From assembly GCA_014729945.1 (NCBI GenBank), contig WJJC01000142.1:1-28885 (forward strand): a stretch of DNA of 28,885 bases, read 5' to 3'. The notes below the pieces were generated by a model. That model was given only the letters and a program-made list of their open reading frames with translations. It did no database searches and was not told the origin of the DNA. The stretch comes from Candidatus Bathyarchaeota archaeon (GTDB lineage Archaea > Thermoproteota > Bathyarchaeia > TCS64). The translations under genes and the position numbers were made by a program. The stretch's first letter is position 1; the number at the start of each line of letters is the position of its first letter. Below are positions 7,180 to 15,796 of the stretch, piece by piece.

Positions 7180-7911
7180 TTATTTGTCTTTATTCCTGTC
7201 TGGTTTATTATCTTTATTGTTGTTTGATGAGTTATCCTCTTTCTTGTCCTTTCCTTTTGATTTACCGTTATTGTTTTTGTGCTCTTCTTTGACTTTTCCT
7301 ATGTCTTCTTTTATCTCTTTGATCTTTTTTTCTTCTATGGTAGTGTCTTCGCCTTTTTTCTCCTTCTTTTCCTTTTCGATCTTGAGCTTCTGAGCCTCGT
7401 GATCCATTTTTTCTATTTTCTTCAATGTCTTGGAAGCATTTTTGTCATTGAGATAATCTAAGTCTTCTTCAAGAGTAACCAAGTCAGAGTCCAGTGACTC
7501 TATGGCTTCATCAATTTCTCCGTTCTTTATCTTGTTTCTTATGTGATCCAGTTTTTGTTGAGCCTTTATGAAAGTATACTGTACTTTTTTGGAGTCTTCA
7601 TGGGGTAATAACTCCATCATCTCTTCTATCTCATTATATAAGCTGGAGTACGATTCTTCAATATTCTCATGGAAACGTTCTAAAAGTTTGGTTTTACTTT
7701 TCAGTATCTCTTCCATGATCTCCTCATCGGATTTATGCTCTGGTAAACTAGTCTCGGACACGGGTTCTAATACATTAATTGTGTTCGAGTGCTCTTCATT
7801 CAGGTAGTAACTCCATGTAGCTCTGAAAGTTTGTAACGCCTTCATATAGCGATTCAATGACTCTCGGGTATTCTCCAAGTCTTTTGCCTCCTGCATTAAC
7901 TGAAGACCCAT
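7180..7911 (-). CDS. Coiled-coil protein with Lys/Glu/Asn-rich tail, function unknown
   Basis: This 243-residue protein has no signal peptide or membrane segment. About residues 60-180 look like helical coiled coil with many Glu, Lys and Leu residues; from about 185 the sequence is low-complexity Lys/Glu and then Asn/Lys/Asp, probably disordered. Nothing identifies a function. The ATG at 7911 has no Shine-Dalgarno site. The frame remains open upstream to 8002 without ATG, GTG or TTG, and reads protein-like text there (LLDKDISNTVRDSLQ), so the N-terminus may be truncated or shifted. A TATA-like TTTTATACC lies near 7955-7963. It is followed closely by the amidotransferase gene. The Lys-rich tail makes the opposite strand appear as spurious Phe/Ser/Leu-rich frames. 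Confidence 0.65.
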   Translation of the reverse strand: MGLQLMQEAKDLENTRESLNRYMKALQTFRATWSYYLNEEHSNTINVLEPVSETSLPEHKSDEEIMEEILKSKTKLLERFHENIEESYSSLYNEIEEMMELLPHEDSKKVQYTFIKAQQKLDHIRNKIKNGEIDEAIESLDSDLVTLEEDLDYLNDKNASKTLKKIEKMDHEAQKLKIEKEKKEKKGEDTTIEEKKIKEIKEDIGKVKEEHKNNNGKSKGKDKKEDNSSNNNKDNKPDRNKDK

Positions 7912-7993
7912 CTGCAGACTATCTCTTACCGTGTTGGAGATGTCTTTATCTAGAAGGTATAAAACTTCGGATTGTCTTGCTCTCTGAGGCTTC

Positions 7994-9012
7994 CGAGATA
8001 TCTATCATCAAGGGGAGAGCACTGTATTCTATTTCTACGCAGCCATGATGGGGATTATGGTTTTTAGCGGTATTTTATTCATCTATTTGATCAACAAAAC
8101 GGTTCTGGAGAGAGTTCTGGGGCTCAGTGATGAAGTTAATAACATCGACCCAGATCCCTAGAGTCTAAAGCTATCTGCATGGCTGGTAACGATGAAATCT
8201 CTAGGCTTAGCTCAGATATTGACGAGATGTTGCAGACCATCAACGAATATCAGGATCTATTAACTAAAAGAGAGCGGATGGCTACCATAGGTGAGACAGC
8301 AGCCATGGTGGTACATGATCTGAGAAATCCACTTCAAGTCATCTATATGCTAGGCTCACGTATAAGGCGTCTAGCCGGGAAACTGAGGGTAATTGATGAT
8401 ATGGATGTTTATGTAAAAGAGATTGAATCCATAGAGGAGAATCTGGGAATGTAGACCCAGTATATGAATAAGATTGTCTCGGATCTCCAAGATTTCTCCA
8501 AGTCAATTGATCTTCAACGGGGAGAGGTGAACCTTGAGCACATGGTTATGGATGTGCTGGAGACCCTTGAACTGGGTAAAGACATCACTGTATCCGTCAC
8601 CTTTGAAAATTACTCAAAAACGCTCCACTAGGATGATAACTATTTCAGAAGGGTTATCGTGAACCTCCTTACAAATGCGGTTCAGGCTATGCCAGAGGGT
8701 GGAGAACTCACAGTAAGTGGTTCTAAGGAAGGAAATAGTAGCATTATAACTATCTCAGATAAAGGTGTTGGTATTTCTGAGGAGAATATGGGTAAGCTGT
8801 TTACACCATTGTTCACCACTAAGGCTAAGGGAACTGGCCTCGGTTTAGCAGTATGCAACCGAATAGTGGATGCGCATAACGGAAATATATTCGTAGAATC
8901 TGATGAAGGCGTAGGTACAACGTTTAAGATCATCTTACCGAGAAAGAATGAAAAAACGGGTAAAGCCCTGTCAACCACCCAAGAAATAAAGGTCTTAGAG
9001 GTCAGCGACTAA
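7994..9012 (+). pseudogene. Membrane sensor histidine kinase, interrupted by one frameshift and two TAG codons
   Basis: Three reading pieces add up to one CHASE-type kinase. From 7994 the frame reads RDIYHQGES, then a membrane helix (about 8018-8080) and the start of a HAMP domain, ending in IDPDP at 8158. The frame then shifts at 8156-8161, where TAG 8159 appears, and continues in the next frame as GNDEISRLSSDIDEML, the coiled-coil linker. The DHp H-box is VVHDLRNP (phospho-accepting His). TAG at 8452 precedes TQYMNKIVSDLQDF. TAG at 8629 precedes DDNYFRRVIVNLLTNAVQAM (N box); GVGIS, TTKAKGTGLGL and the last ATPase strand follow, to TAA 9012. Further sensor-domain traces may lie before 7994. 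No intact start is visible. It overlaps the ABC permease end by 11 bases, convergently. It is a decayed gene, a recoded gene or an assembly fault. Confidence 0.85.
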
Positions 9013-10309
9013 ATCGTTTGAATAGGTCCCCTAAGTTGAATCTGGCTGTGATTATTCGCTCAGTACTGAATATCTTGGCGGCTATGTATAGTACAGCTAC
9101 TGTCCATACGCTGATAAAGAAGATGCTCCGCAGCACTATGAAGTAATTTCCTAGGAAAGCTGCCTTTGTGGCTATTATGCTGTGAGTGTATGGTATTATC
9201 AACATGATGTACTGAAAGGTTTGGGGTAACATCTCAATATCACTAAACATGAGAACCAACGCAGGTATCATTATAGGGGTTATTAGTACACCTGTGAAGC
9301 TCTGGGCACTACGCACATTATCAGCAAATACAGCCACACTCAATGCCATGGCCAAAGCTGATACCAGCGTAACGAATATCACGACACCAACCAGAAGAAA
9401 GCCAAGGGGAGTGATACCCATGTCAATATCACTGATATTCATGCTCATGGCTTCTGGCACAAAGCTAAATGCTGAGTTCATATAATAGCCAAAGCCGATG
9501 AGATAACTTATTGATCCCGCTATGGCTATCACAATGCTTCCGCTTAGTTTTCCTCCGAGTATGGTCATTCTGCTAACGGGTAAGGTCATGAGAGTTTCCA
9601 GTGTTTTCTGTTCTTTTTCCAGCGCGATACTGGTTGCCGCCATCTGTATGGCGAACATGACCATCATCATGACCATTATCGGAAGCATGATGGATTGACT
9701 CATTACCAAGTTAAAGATGGCGGAGGGAGGTATTTCAAGGACACTGCCTTTCAATATACTGGCGTATCCTATCGTTATGGGATTCCTGTAGCCTGTTGCA
9801 GTGCCAATTGCCTCTGCCTTTGCCATGAGAGACTGGATTTTGCTGATACTGAAATAATAGTTGTATATATTAATAAGGTTAGAAACGAGATCGGTGCTCT
9901 GGGTTTCAGCCATGTTCAGATCCTTTAGATTGGCATAGATCTTGACAGAACCCTGTCTACCCCGTGTTATGTTGTCATTGTATCCATCTGGGATGTAGAC
10001 AAAGGCGTTGCTATCGGTGCCAGTGAATTTGGTGAGAGCTTCCTCAAGGGTATCTGCTTCTATGGGTACCACGGTGTTATTGGTGTACAGGTAATCCAGT
10101 AAGGCATCTGTTACAAAGCCATCATCATCAGTCCACACTGCGAAGCTGGCGCCTCTAACAGCTCTTTGAACCGATTCCTGGCTAATCTGGATGGCGCTTC
10201 CCATAACCGGGAATATCAGGATAGGCATGAGAATGACTCCGACGAGTATCTTGGGGTCTCGGACCAGTTCTTTGACCTCTTTTATGACGAGGGAAAGTAG
10301 TTTATTCAA
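9002..10309 (-). CDS. ABC-2 type transporter permease (NatB-like)
   Basis: This 435-residue permease belongs to an ABC-2 exporter. One N-terminal membrane helix (about residues 21-40) is followed by a large outside domain (about 45-200), then a cluster of five or six helices from about 205 onward. Between the second and third helices lies the cytosolic coupling segment EKEQKTLETLMTLPVSR, typical of NatB and related drug or sodium exporters. Its start overlaps the ATPase gene by eight bases, so the two are translated together. The substrate is unknown. The stop overlaps the broken kinase on the other strand; a sensor kinase beside an exporter would make a sensing unit if the kinase worked. Confidence 0.9.
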   Translation of the reverse strand: MNKLLSLVIKEVKELVRDPKILVGVILMPILIFPVMGSAIQISQESVQRAVRGASFAVWTDDDGFVTDALLDYLYTNNTVVPIEADTLEEALTKFTGTDSNAFVYIPDGYNDNITRGRQGSVKIYANLKDLNMAETQSTDLVSNLINIYNYYFSISKIQSLMAKAEAIGTATGYRNPITIGYASILKGSVLEIPPSAIFNLVMSQSIMLPIMVMMMVMFAIQMAATSIALEKEQKTLETLMTLPVSRMTILGGKLSGSIVIAIAGSISYLIGFGYYMNSAFSFVPEAMSMNISDIDMGITPLGFLLVGVVIFVTLVSALAMALSVAVFADNVRSAQSFTGVLITPIMIPALVLMFSDIEMLPQTFQYIMLIIPYTHSIIATKAAFLGNYFIVLRSIFFISVWTVAVLYIAAKIFSTERIITARFNLGDLFKRFSR

Positions 10310-11033
10310 TGGTGGTCACCTCCATGAACACCTCTTCAAGGTTGGGTTTATCGTATTTTGATTTTAATTCATCAGGCGTACCCTGATCCACCACGACTCC
10401 CTGATTGATTAACGCTACCCTGTGACATAAGTACTCCACTTCTAGCATGTTATGACTGCTCAACAGGATGGTAACCCCTTCGGTGTCAACGTAGGTTCTG
10501 ATCATGTTTCTTACATTAACGCTCTGTATTACATCCAGTCCACTGGTGGGTTCATCCAGTATGGCTAGTCTAGGTTTCATCATAAGCGCCCTTGCGAGAA
10601 GGAGTCGTCTGAGCATCCCCTTACTATAGGTCTTAACCCTGTCGTTAAGGCGGTCACCAAGGTCGGAGATCTTTTTTCCCTGCTCTACTATGGTATTCAT
10701 TTCATCCCCATTGTTTGAATAGAATCCAGCCATGAACTCTAGGAATTCTATTCCATTGAGTTGTTGATATGCTCCAGCCTCCTCAGGTAGATAACTCAAT
10801 ATCTCTCGTACTTGGTCTGGATGATCAGCAACGTCAACACCGAATATTTTGGCTGAACCAAAGGTAGCGCTAATTAATGTGCTGAGTATCCTGAGGGTGG
10901 TGGTCTTCCCGGCTCCATTGTGTCCTATTAAACCATAAATCTCGTTCTCCCGTACCTTAAAGCTAGCTCCATTAAGTGCTTTGGTGTCCCCGAAGTGTTT
11001 TGTCAGATTATTGGCTTCTATAGCATAGTCCAT
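10302..11033 (-). CDS. ABC transporter ATP-binding protein
   Basis: This ATPase subunit drives the neighbouring ABC-2 permease. Walker A is GHNGAGKT (residues 37-44), the signature loop is YSKGM (a variant of LSGGQ), Walker B is LAILDEPTSGLD and the H-loop is SSHNM. The frame is open to GTG 11054, but AGGTGG about four bases before ATG 11033 makes that the start (243 residues, MDYAIEANNLTKHFG). A TATA-like ATTTTTAAG at about 11071-11078 gives a short leader. It diverges from the amidohydrolase gene across about 100 bases, so the two promoters lie back to back. Confidence 0.93.
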   Translation of the reverse strand: MDYAIEANNLTKHFGDTKALNGASFKVRENEIYGLIGHNGAGKTTTLRILSTLISATFGSAKIFGVDVADHPDQVREILSYLPEEAGAYQQLNGIEFLEFMAGFYSNNGDEMNTIVEQGKKISDLGDRLNDRVKTYSKGMLRRLLLARALMMKPRLAILDEPTSGLDVIQSVNVRNMIRTYVDTEGVTILLSSHNMLEVEYLCHRVALINQGVVVDQGTPDELKSKYDKPNLEEVFMEVTTIE

Positions 11034-11103
11034 GGTTCCACCTGCAATATTCACCGAAAGCGTGAACTAGCTTAAAAATACTTCAATCAACGGGATACCC
11101 TTG

Positions 11104-11112
11104 AATATTTAT
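11104..11112 (+). promoter_or_regulatory. TATA box of the amidohydrolase gene
   Basis: ATATTTATA lies 18-26 bases before ATG 11130, fitting a leaderless or nearly leaderless archaeal transcript. Confidence 0.55.
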
Positions 11113-11129
11113 ACCCTGAAGGCATTGAA

Positions 11130-12491
11130 ATGTCGGTATATTATATGACTGTGGATCTGGTAGTAAAAAACGCGAAATTAGTATCTCCAAGAGGAATAAC
11201 AGAGGCAGGCGTAGCTGTAGATGATGGTAAAATAGTTTCAATTGCAAAGGACATTCATTTACCTGAAGCAAATAAAGTAATTGACGCTGAGGGCAGATAC
11301 GTTCTCCCTGGTTTACTTGATGGCCACGCGCATACATTTCTCCCGCCTGAGACCCCTGCAACAGGGATGAAAGCAGCGGCCAAGGGAGGAGTTACCACAA
11401 TGCTGGAGATGCCGGGGACTCAGTTCGGCTGCTTTAATGCCGATGAATTCAAACTGAAAAAGAAGACAATGCAGGAGAATAGTTATGTTGATTTCTGTAT
11501 TCATGCTGGATGTGCAAGTGGTTACCCCGGTGCCTTAACTGAGATGCATGAATTGGGTTCGACTGGGGCTAAGTTTTTCATAAGCAGCGCTGGACCCAAG
11601 TGGCCTCAGACCTTTGACGGTGAAGTCATCCAGAGGTTCAAGGAGATCGCGGACTATGGTGGATTGGCTTTGATCCACGCTGAAAATGACGCAATCCTAA
11701 GGGATAACTGGAAGAGGCTTAGAGATAAGGGGCGCAAGGATTTCGCCGCCCACCTTGAGTGGAGACCGAGGATCGCTGAAGTTGAGGCAGGTAAACGGAT
11801 TATTGACTACCTTGAGATGACGGGTTGCCGGGGAATGATCGTGCATACATCTGTTCCTGAGACCGTCTGGTATAGTGCCAAGGCAAAGATGAAGGGGGCA
11901 GAAACATATGTAGAAACCTGTACACAGTACCTGTATCTTACAGAGCAAGATGTGAAAGAAAATGGTCCATGGAATAAATTCGCTCCACCACCGCGAACCA
12001 AGGAAGATAAAGCCAAGATAAGAAGATTACTCCAGGAGGGATGGATAGATACAGTTGCCACAGACCATGCCCCATACGGCAAAGATAGGAAGCAGGCAGG
12101 ATTAGAGGATATATTTGATGCACCCAACGGTATGCCCGGGTTGGAGACATTCCTGCCTTTATTGTTAAACGGTGTATCAGAGGGGTGGCTGAGTCTTGAA
12201 CGGGTTTCAGAGATAGCAGCTGAACGCCCAGCCCAGATATATGGGATATATCCAAGGAAAGGCGTGCTGGCTCCCGGATGTGACGCGGATATGGTGATCG
12301 TTGATATGGATAAAGAGAGGGAGATATCCAACGAGGATCAGATCACGGCATGCGGATGGAGCCCCTATGATGGAATGACCGTTAGAGGATGGCCCACTAT
12401 GAGTATAATCAGGGGAAAAGTCGTCATGAAAGATGATGAAGTACTCTCCAAGAAAGGATCAGGGAAGTTTATCTCCCGCCTTGACGCCTAG
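11130..12491 (+). CDS. Dihydroorotase / hydantoinase / allantoinase family amidohydrolase
   Basis: This 453-residue cyclic-amide hydrolase has a TIM barrel with two metals. Ligands visible are the HxH pair in GLLDGHAHTF (His 66, 68), the bridging lysine in TGAKFF (Lys 148), His 183 in LIHAEND, His 239 in VHTS, and Asp 312 in ATDHAPYG. The final beta-sandwich ends in GDADMV-type (here GCDADMVIVD) and GWP...IRGKVV segments. This set fits dihydroorotase, allantoinase and D-hydantoinase alike. No pyrimidine genes are nearby, so pyrB/pyrC linkage cannot help. Starts at 11130 or the second Met (11145) are both possible. Its last 23 bases overlap the end of nob1 on the other strand. Family is sure; substrate is not. 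Confidence 0.88.
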   Translation: MSVYYMTVDLVVKNAKLVSPRGITEAGVAVDDGKIVSIAKDIHLPEANKVIDAEGRYVLPGLLDGHAHTFLPPETPATGMKAAAKGGVTTMLEMPGTQFGCFNADEFKLKKKTMQENSYVDFCIHAGCASGYPGALTEMHELGSTGAKFFISSAGPKWPQTFDGEVIQRFKEIADYGGLALIHAENDAILRDNWKRLRDKGRKDFAAHLEWRPRIAEVEAGKRIIDYLEMTGCRGMIVHTSVPETVWYSAKAKMKGAETYVETCTQYLYLTEQDVKENGPWNKFAPPPRTKEDKAKIRRLLQEGWIDTVATDHAPYGKDRKQAGLEDIFDAPNGMPGLETFLPLLLNGVSEGWLSLERVSEIAAERPAQIYGIYPRKGVLAPGCDADMVIVDMDKEREISNEDQITACGWSPYDGMTVRGWPTMSIIRGKVVMKDDEVLSKKGSGKFISRLDA

Positions 12492-12993
12492 TTTTCTTTC
12501 CTGGTTTTCTCTTTAACTGTGTACCGCATATTGGGCAGATGTGATCAGGTTGAGGTTTATCGAATTGTTTTCTACACCCTGGGCAATAGTTTATCCACTT
12601 AAATCTGCGTTTGATACCAGGGGTTATCATGCCCATGTACTGTAGTCCTAGTTCATCGGCTAGATTCTGAACCCCATAGTCATCCGAGATTAGGACCACC
12701 ACTTCAACTTCCGCCGATAGTTGATGTGCTAAAGCTAATACGCTTTGATCTGTGCTGGAAAGTGCATCTGTTTCCCCCATCTTCTTCGCTTTATCCAGAA
12801 CATGTTGAAGACTCTCCCCCCTGGGGGTAGTGACCACAAGTTTTCCTGTCTGTGCCCAGTTTGATGCCCTAATCTTGGCAAAGTCATCAGTTAACTCATT
12901 CAATACTTGGGGTGTAGTGTATAACCTAGTGTCTGGGCTTGTTGATGTGAATCCCTGTATGAAGGCACTGGTGTCAAGTATTATTACTCTCAA
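12469..12993 (-). CDS. nob1: Nob1 endoribonuclease (PIN domain plus zinc ribbon)
   Basis: Nob1 makes the final cut at the 3' end of small-subunit rRNA. The 174 residues hold a PIN domain with acidic residues Asp 7, Glu 33, Asp 82 and Asp 104 (LDTSAFI, LNEL, TDQSVL, ISDDYG) and a C-terminal zinc ribbon with C137-x2-C140 and C153-x2-C156, followed by a basic tail. The start is TTG at 12993: no ATG or GTG precedes the fold, and LDTSAF must lie near the N-terminus. It begins seven bases after the NAD kinase stop, so it is the last gene of a pcm-nadK-nob1 operon. Its end overlaps the amidohydrolase by 23 bases; the T-rich plus strand there encodes the Lys/Arg tail and may also end the opposing transcript. 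Confidence 0.92.
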   Translation of the reverse strand: MRVIILDTSAFIQGFTSTSPDTRLYTTPQVLNELTDDFAKIRASNWAQTGKLVVTTPRGESLQHVLDKAKKMGETDALSSTDQSVLALAHQLSAEVEVVVLISDDYGVQNLADELGLQYMGMITPGIKRRFKWINYCPGCRKQFDKPQPDHICPICGTQLKRKPGKKTRRQGGR

Positions 12994-13000
12994 GGTGTAC

Positions 13001-13837
13001 TCAACTTGTTTGCAGATGTACTAGTCTCTTCTGTATCCGGGAGTAGAATGGCTCAAACCTAATGAAGCGCGTCATTTTCTCGCTAGCAGTGGCTTCGATT
13101 ACTGAACCGGGTTTCAACGCGGTGTAGCTTCTACCATCTATTATAGCCATGCCATCTGTTCTAGGTTTCAGTAGCTCGATTCTTACAGTGGAGGACGCTG
13201 GGAACACTAGGCTCCTGAAGTAGCTGTAAGGACATATCACTGTAAGGCTCAGGGCATTCATATTGGGTGCAATAATGGAGCCCCCGGCTGACATATTATA
13301 GGCGGTGGATCCTGTGGGGCTGCTGATTATAGCTCCGTCAGCCTGTATATCAGTGATAAAATTTCCGTCTATGTTTAGACGCATTAACAGCATTTTGCTG
13401 GGTAGGCTGCTTGCTATTAGAACCTCGTTAAGGGCGTCGGGGAATACATCGCTCATCCCGATAGACCAACTCTTCACTTTTAGGCTCTCCTCAATGGCGT
13501 AATCTCCGTCTATTAAACGCTGGATAGCTTTCTCTATGTCGTAGGGAGCTACCTCGCTTAGGAACCCTCTTCGCCCCATGTTCACTCCTAAGAGAGGCGT
13601 GTTTGATGTTTTCATCTCCATGGCTGCGCGTAATATTGTTCCGTCGCCTCCAATGGTTATCACAAAGTCTCCATCAAGGTCCTGGAGATTGGTGTTATGT
13701 TCTTCCAGTTCTAATGCGAGAGCGGTGTCCGTCTCGACTGTTGATTCGACTCCCTGGCTCTCTAAGTAATTGATTATCCTCTGTGTTATCTCTAAAGCTT
13801 CTTGGTCATCAGTACGTGAGACTACTCCTGCTCTCAT
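13001..13837 (-). CDS. nadK: NAD kinase
   Basis: This enzyme phosphorylates NAD to NADP with ATP or polyphosphate. The 278 residues show the ATP-site motif GGDGT (63-67), NMGRRGFLSE, and the NAD-binding SSPTGSTAYNMSAGG. The C-terminal beta-sandwich ends in YSRIQKRLVHLQTS, close to other archaeal NAD kinases. ATG 13837 follows AAAGGA by four bases. It is 39 bases after pcm and 7 bases before nob1, an arrangement that points to one transcript combining cofactor supply, protein repair and ribosome maturation. Confidence 0.95.
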   Translation of the reverse strand: MRAGVVSRTDDQEALEITQRIINYLESQGVESTVETDTALALELEEHNTNLQDLDGDFVITIGGDGTILRAAMEMKTSNTPLLGVNMGRRGFLSEVAPYDIEKAIQRLIDGDYAIEESLKVKSWSIGMSDVFPDALNEVLIASSLPSKMLLMRLNIDGNFITDIQADGAIISSPTGSTAYNMSAGGSIIAPNMNALSLTVICPYSYFRSLVFPASSTVRIELLKPRTDGMAIIDGRSYTALKPGSVIEATASEKMTRFIRFEPFYSRIQKRLVHLQTS

Positions 13838-13876
13838 ATTATCCTTTGAGTGACGGGAGAGGATTTAATTCTAACC

Positions 13877-14542
13877 CTATTCCGGGTGCCCGTGTTTACC
13901 AGTTAAAGGGACATAGGCTACGCTCATGAGTTTCCGTTGACTTATCGCTCCACACATTTTCTCCACCAGTAACAAGTCTTGTCCGTAGACGGAATGGCTT
14001 CCTACTGGTGCCACTAGTTTACTTTTTTCAGCCATCTGTTTGAGTATGGGTGGGGGGATATCGGGTGTACTGGCTGTGATACTCACAGCGTCATATGGCG
14101 CCAAAAGGGGGTAACCCAATGAGCCATCACCCTGAACTATTCTAACGTCCTCATATCCTGCATCGACGAGGTTCTTGGCTGCAAACCGATAGGTGTCAGG
14201 ATTGATCTCAATAGACACCACAACGCCTTCTCGTCCAACTAATTCATATGCTAACGCAGCGCCGTACCCTGACCCTGCGCCTATCTCCATGAAACACTGC
14301 CCTGACTCCAGTTGAAGGGGTTCATAGGTTACTGGGTACATGTATGGAGCACTAATGGTCTGCCTCCCATCTCCAGGTATGGGAAAAGGGCGGTCAAGAT
14401 AAGCGTGTTCCCTATACCGTGGGTCCATGAATTTCTCACGGGGAACTGCTAGAATGGCTTCCTCTACTTTCTCGGATTTAATGTACCCTGATCTCTTGTA
14501 TCGCTCCACCATTCGGTGACGCTGCTCAGTGAAACTGGGCAT
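13877..14542 (-). CDS. pcm: Protein-L-isoaspartate O-methyltransferase
   Basis: Pcm methylates isoaspartyl residues in aged proteins so they can revert to aspartate. The 221-residue protein has the family order: REKFMDP, the substrate loop GDGRQTISAPYM, motif I EIGAGSGYGAA, VVSIEINP (acidic residue binding SAM ribose), and the VQGDGSLGYPLLAPYDAVSI block. The final part is somewhat diverged. ATG 14542 follows an A/T-rich stretch without a Shine-Dalgarno site, as expected for the first gene of the pcm-nadK-nob1 operon. The stop is TAG, with no homology beyond, showing TAG works as a stop here. Confidence 0.95.
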   Translation of the reverse strand: MPSFTEQRHRMVERYKRSGYIKSEKVEEAILAVPREKFMDPRYREHAYLDRPFPIPGDGRQTISAPYMYPVTYEPLQLESGQCFMEIGAGSGYGAALAYELVGREGVVVSIEINPDTYRFAAKNLVDAGYEDVRIVQGDGSLGYPLLAPYDAVSITASTPDIPPPILKQMAEKSKLVAPVGSHSVYGQDLLLVEKMCGAISQRKLMSVAYVPLTGKHGHPE

Positions 14543-14591
14543 AAATAATGATTAACTAATATGATTAATAGTTATTTGGAAAAAGAGGATT

Positions 14592-15740
14592 TTATTTGGG
14601 AACCACGACGGTTCCTGATTTTCGTAGTTCCTCGATCTTCTCTTCACTGTATCCGAGTTTCTCTTTGAGGACCTCCGCAGAGTGCTCACCTAAAACGGGT
14701 GCACCCATTCTGTACTCTGCTGGGGTTTTCTCCATCTTTACAGGGAATCCTGCTAGTCGTATCTCGCCGGCTGTATGGTGATCCAATTCGATGATGGTTC
14801 CACGTGCCTTTACGTGTGGATCCTCAATCGCATCTGCAATGGTTGGAACCTTGGCTACGGGTACTCCTGCTGCTGCAAGTTTATCGACTATCTCGTCAAC
14901 GGTTTTGTCCTTTAACCAGTTCTCCAAGACCTCGCTACCTTCTCCCAAATCATCGACTTCCATCGCCATCATTAACCTACTATGCATCTGGGGGTCTGCT
15001 GCGATGAATACCCAGTCATCCTCACACATGAAGTTGCCCCAAGTTCTTGGCCCGGGCATCTGCTCCCTCTCGTGGGGTAGATTTCCCGTCAAGGTGTATC
15101 CTGCGATCTGGACACCTTCCTGGGCCAACATAACGTCTAATTGTGCCACGTCGATTAATTGTCCTTCTCCTGTCCTATCCCTATAACGTAATGCCCCTAG
15201 ACATGCTATAACACTGTATAGACCAGGGTCTAAGTCTCCGTGATAAGCGGCAGGAACTATTGGCTTGCTGCCAGGTTCGATATTATCTGCAGTCATTCTT
15301 GTCCAACCGCTGTAGCTCTCAGCTATGGGCGCATAGCTTGTTCGCGGCATGTAAGGCCCAGTGAGTCCGAATCCACTTAGGCTAGCGTATATAATCTGCG
15401 GGTTGATTTTTTTGGCTTCCTCGTAGCTGAGCCCTAATTTGTCAAGGGTTCCGCGTTTGAAGTTCTCTATAATTATATCGCTATCTTTTACCAATTCCTT
15501 GATGATTTCAAGTGCTTTTGGATCCTTCATGTTTAGTGCTAGGCTCTTCTTGTTCCTGTTAAGGCTGTGATAAGTGCTACTTATTCCACCGAAGAGGTCT
15601 TTGCTCATTCTGGTCATTTCGCCCCATGGGGGCTCTATCTTTATTACCTCTGCGCCCATATCCGCCATCACCATGGTGGCGTATGGTCCGAAGTATACGT
15701 GGGTGAAGTCTAATATCTTGACGTCGTCTAACATACCCAT
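14592..15740 (-). CDS. Family III (CaiB/BaiF) acyl-CoA transferase
   Basis: This 382-residue family III CoA-transferase moves CoA between carboxylic acids. The N-terminus has the family pattern LDFTHVYFGPYATMVMADMG and VIKIEPP; the catalytic aspartate is probably Asp 169 in GDLDPG; RTGEGQLIDVAQLD and the C-terminal PHVKARG and GEHS are typical. It could act on carnitine, formate/oxalate, bile-acid or aromatic acyl-CoAs; sequence does not decide. It has its own promoter with a TATA-like element at about 15774-15783 and a perfect inverted repeat (15783-15796) right beside it. No acyl-CoA dehydrogenase, hydratase or ligase gene is adjacent. Confidence 0.93.
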   Translation of the reverse strand: MGMLDDVKILDFTHVYFGPYATMVMADMGAEVIKIEPPWGEMTRMSKDLFGGISSTYHSLNRNKKSLALNMKDPKALEIIKELVKDSDIIIENFKRGTLDKLGLSYEEAKKINPQIIYASLSGFGLTGPYMPRTSYAPIAESYSGWTRMTADNIEPGSKPIVPAAYHGDLDPGLYSVIACLGALRYRDRTGEGQLIDVAQLDVMLAQEGVQIAGYTLTGNLPHEREQMPGPRTWGNFMCEDDWVFIAADPQMHSRLMMAMEVDDLGEGSEVLENWLKDKTVDEIVDKLAAAGVPVAKVPTIADAIEDPHVKARGTIIELDHHTAGEIRLAGFPVKMEKTPAEYRMGAPVLGEHSAEVLKEKLGYSEEKIEELRKSGTVVVPK

Positions 15741-15782
15741 TCTTGAATCTCATAGGAGGATGGGTAATCGCTCTTAAAGTTT

Positions 15783-15796
15783 ATGAGAAAACTCAT
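15783..15796. promoter_or_regulatory. Inverted repeat ATGAG-AAAA-CTCAT at the CoA-transferase promoter
   Basis: A perfect 5-base inverted repeat with a four-base spacer touches the TATA-like ACTTTAAGAG (15774-15783) of the leftward CoA-transferase gene. The position on the upstream side of the TATA box is typical for an archaeal operator or activator site. Confidence 0.45.

Noticed and set aside
7184..7461. Two Phe/Ser/Leu-rich plus-strand frames resembling membrane proteins
   Set aside because: They are the complement of the Lys/Glu-rich low-complexity tail of the coiled-coil gene; the hydrophobicity is a side effect of that composition.
8159..8161. A third amber codon in the kinase gene
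   Set aside because: This TAG is seen only because the frame slips here; in the downstream frame the bases read GAG, so it is a result of the frameshift and not a separate nonsense mutation.
11807..12331. 174-residue minus-strand frame inside the amidohydrolase gene
   Set aside because: It is antisense to a gene with complete metal-binding motifs, is Ser/Ile-rich with no domain, and has no promoter.
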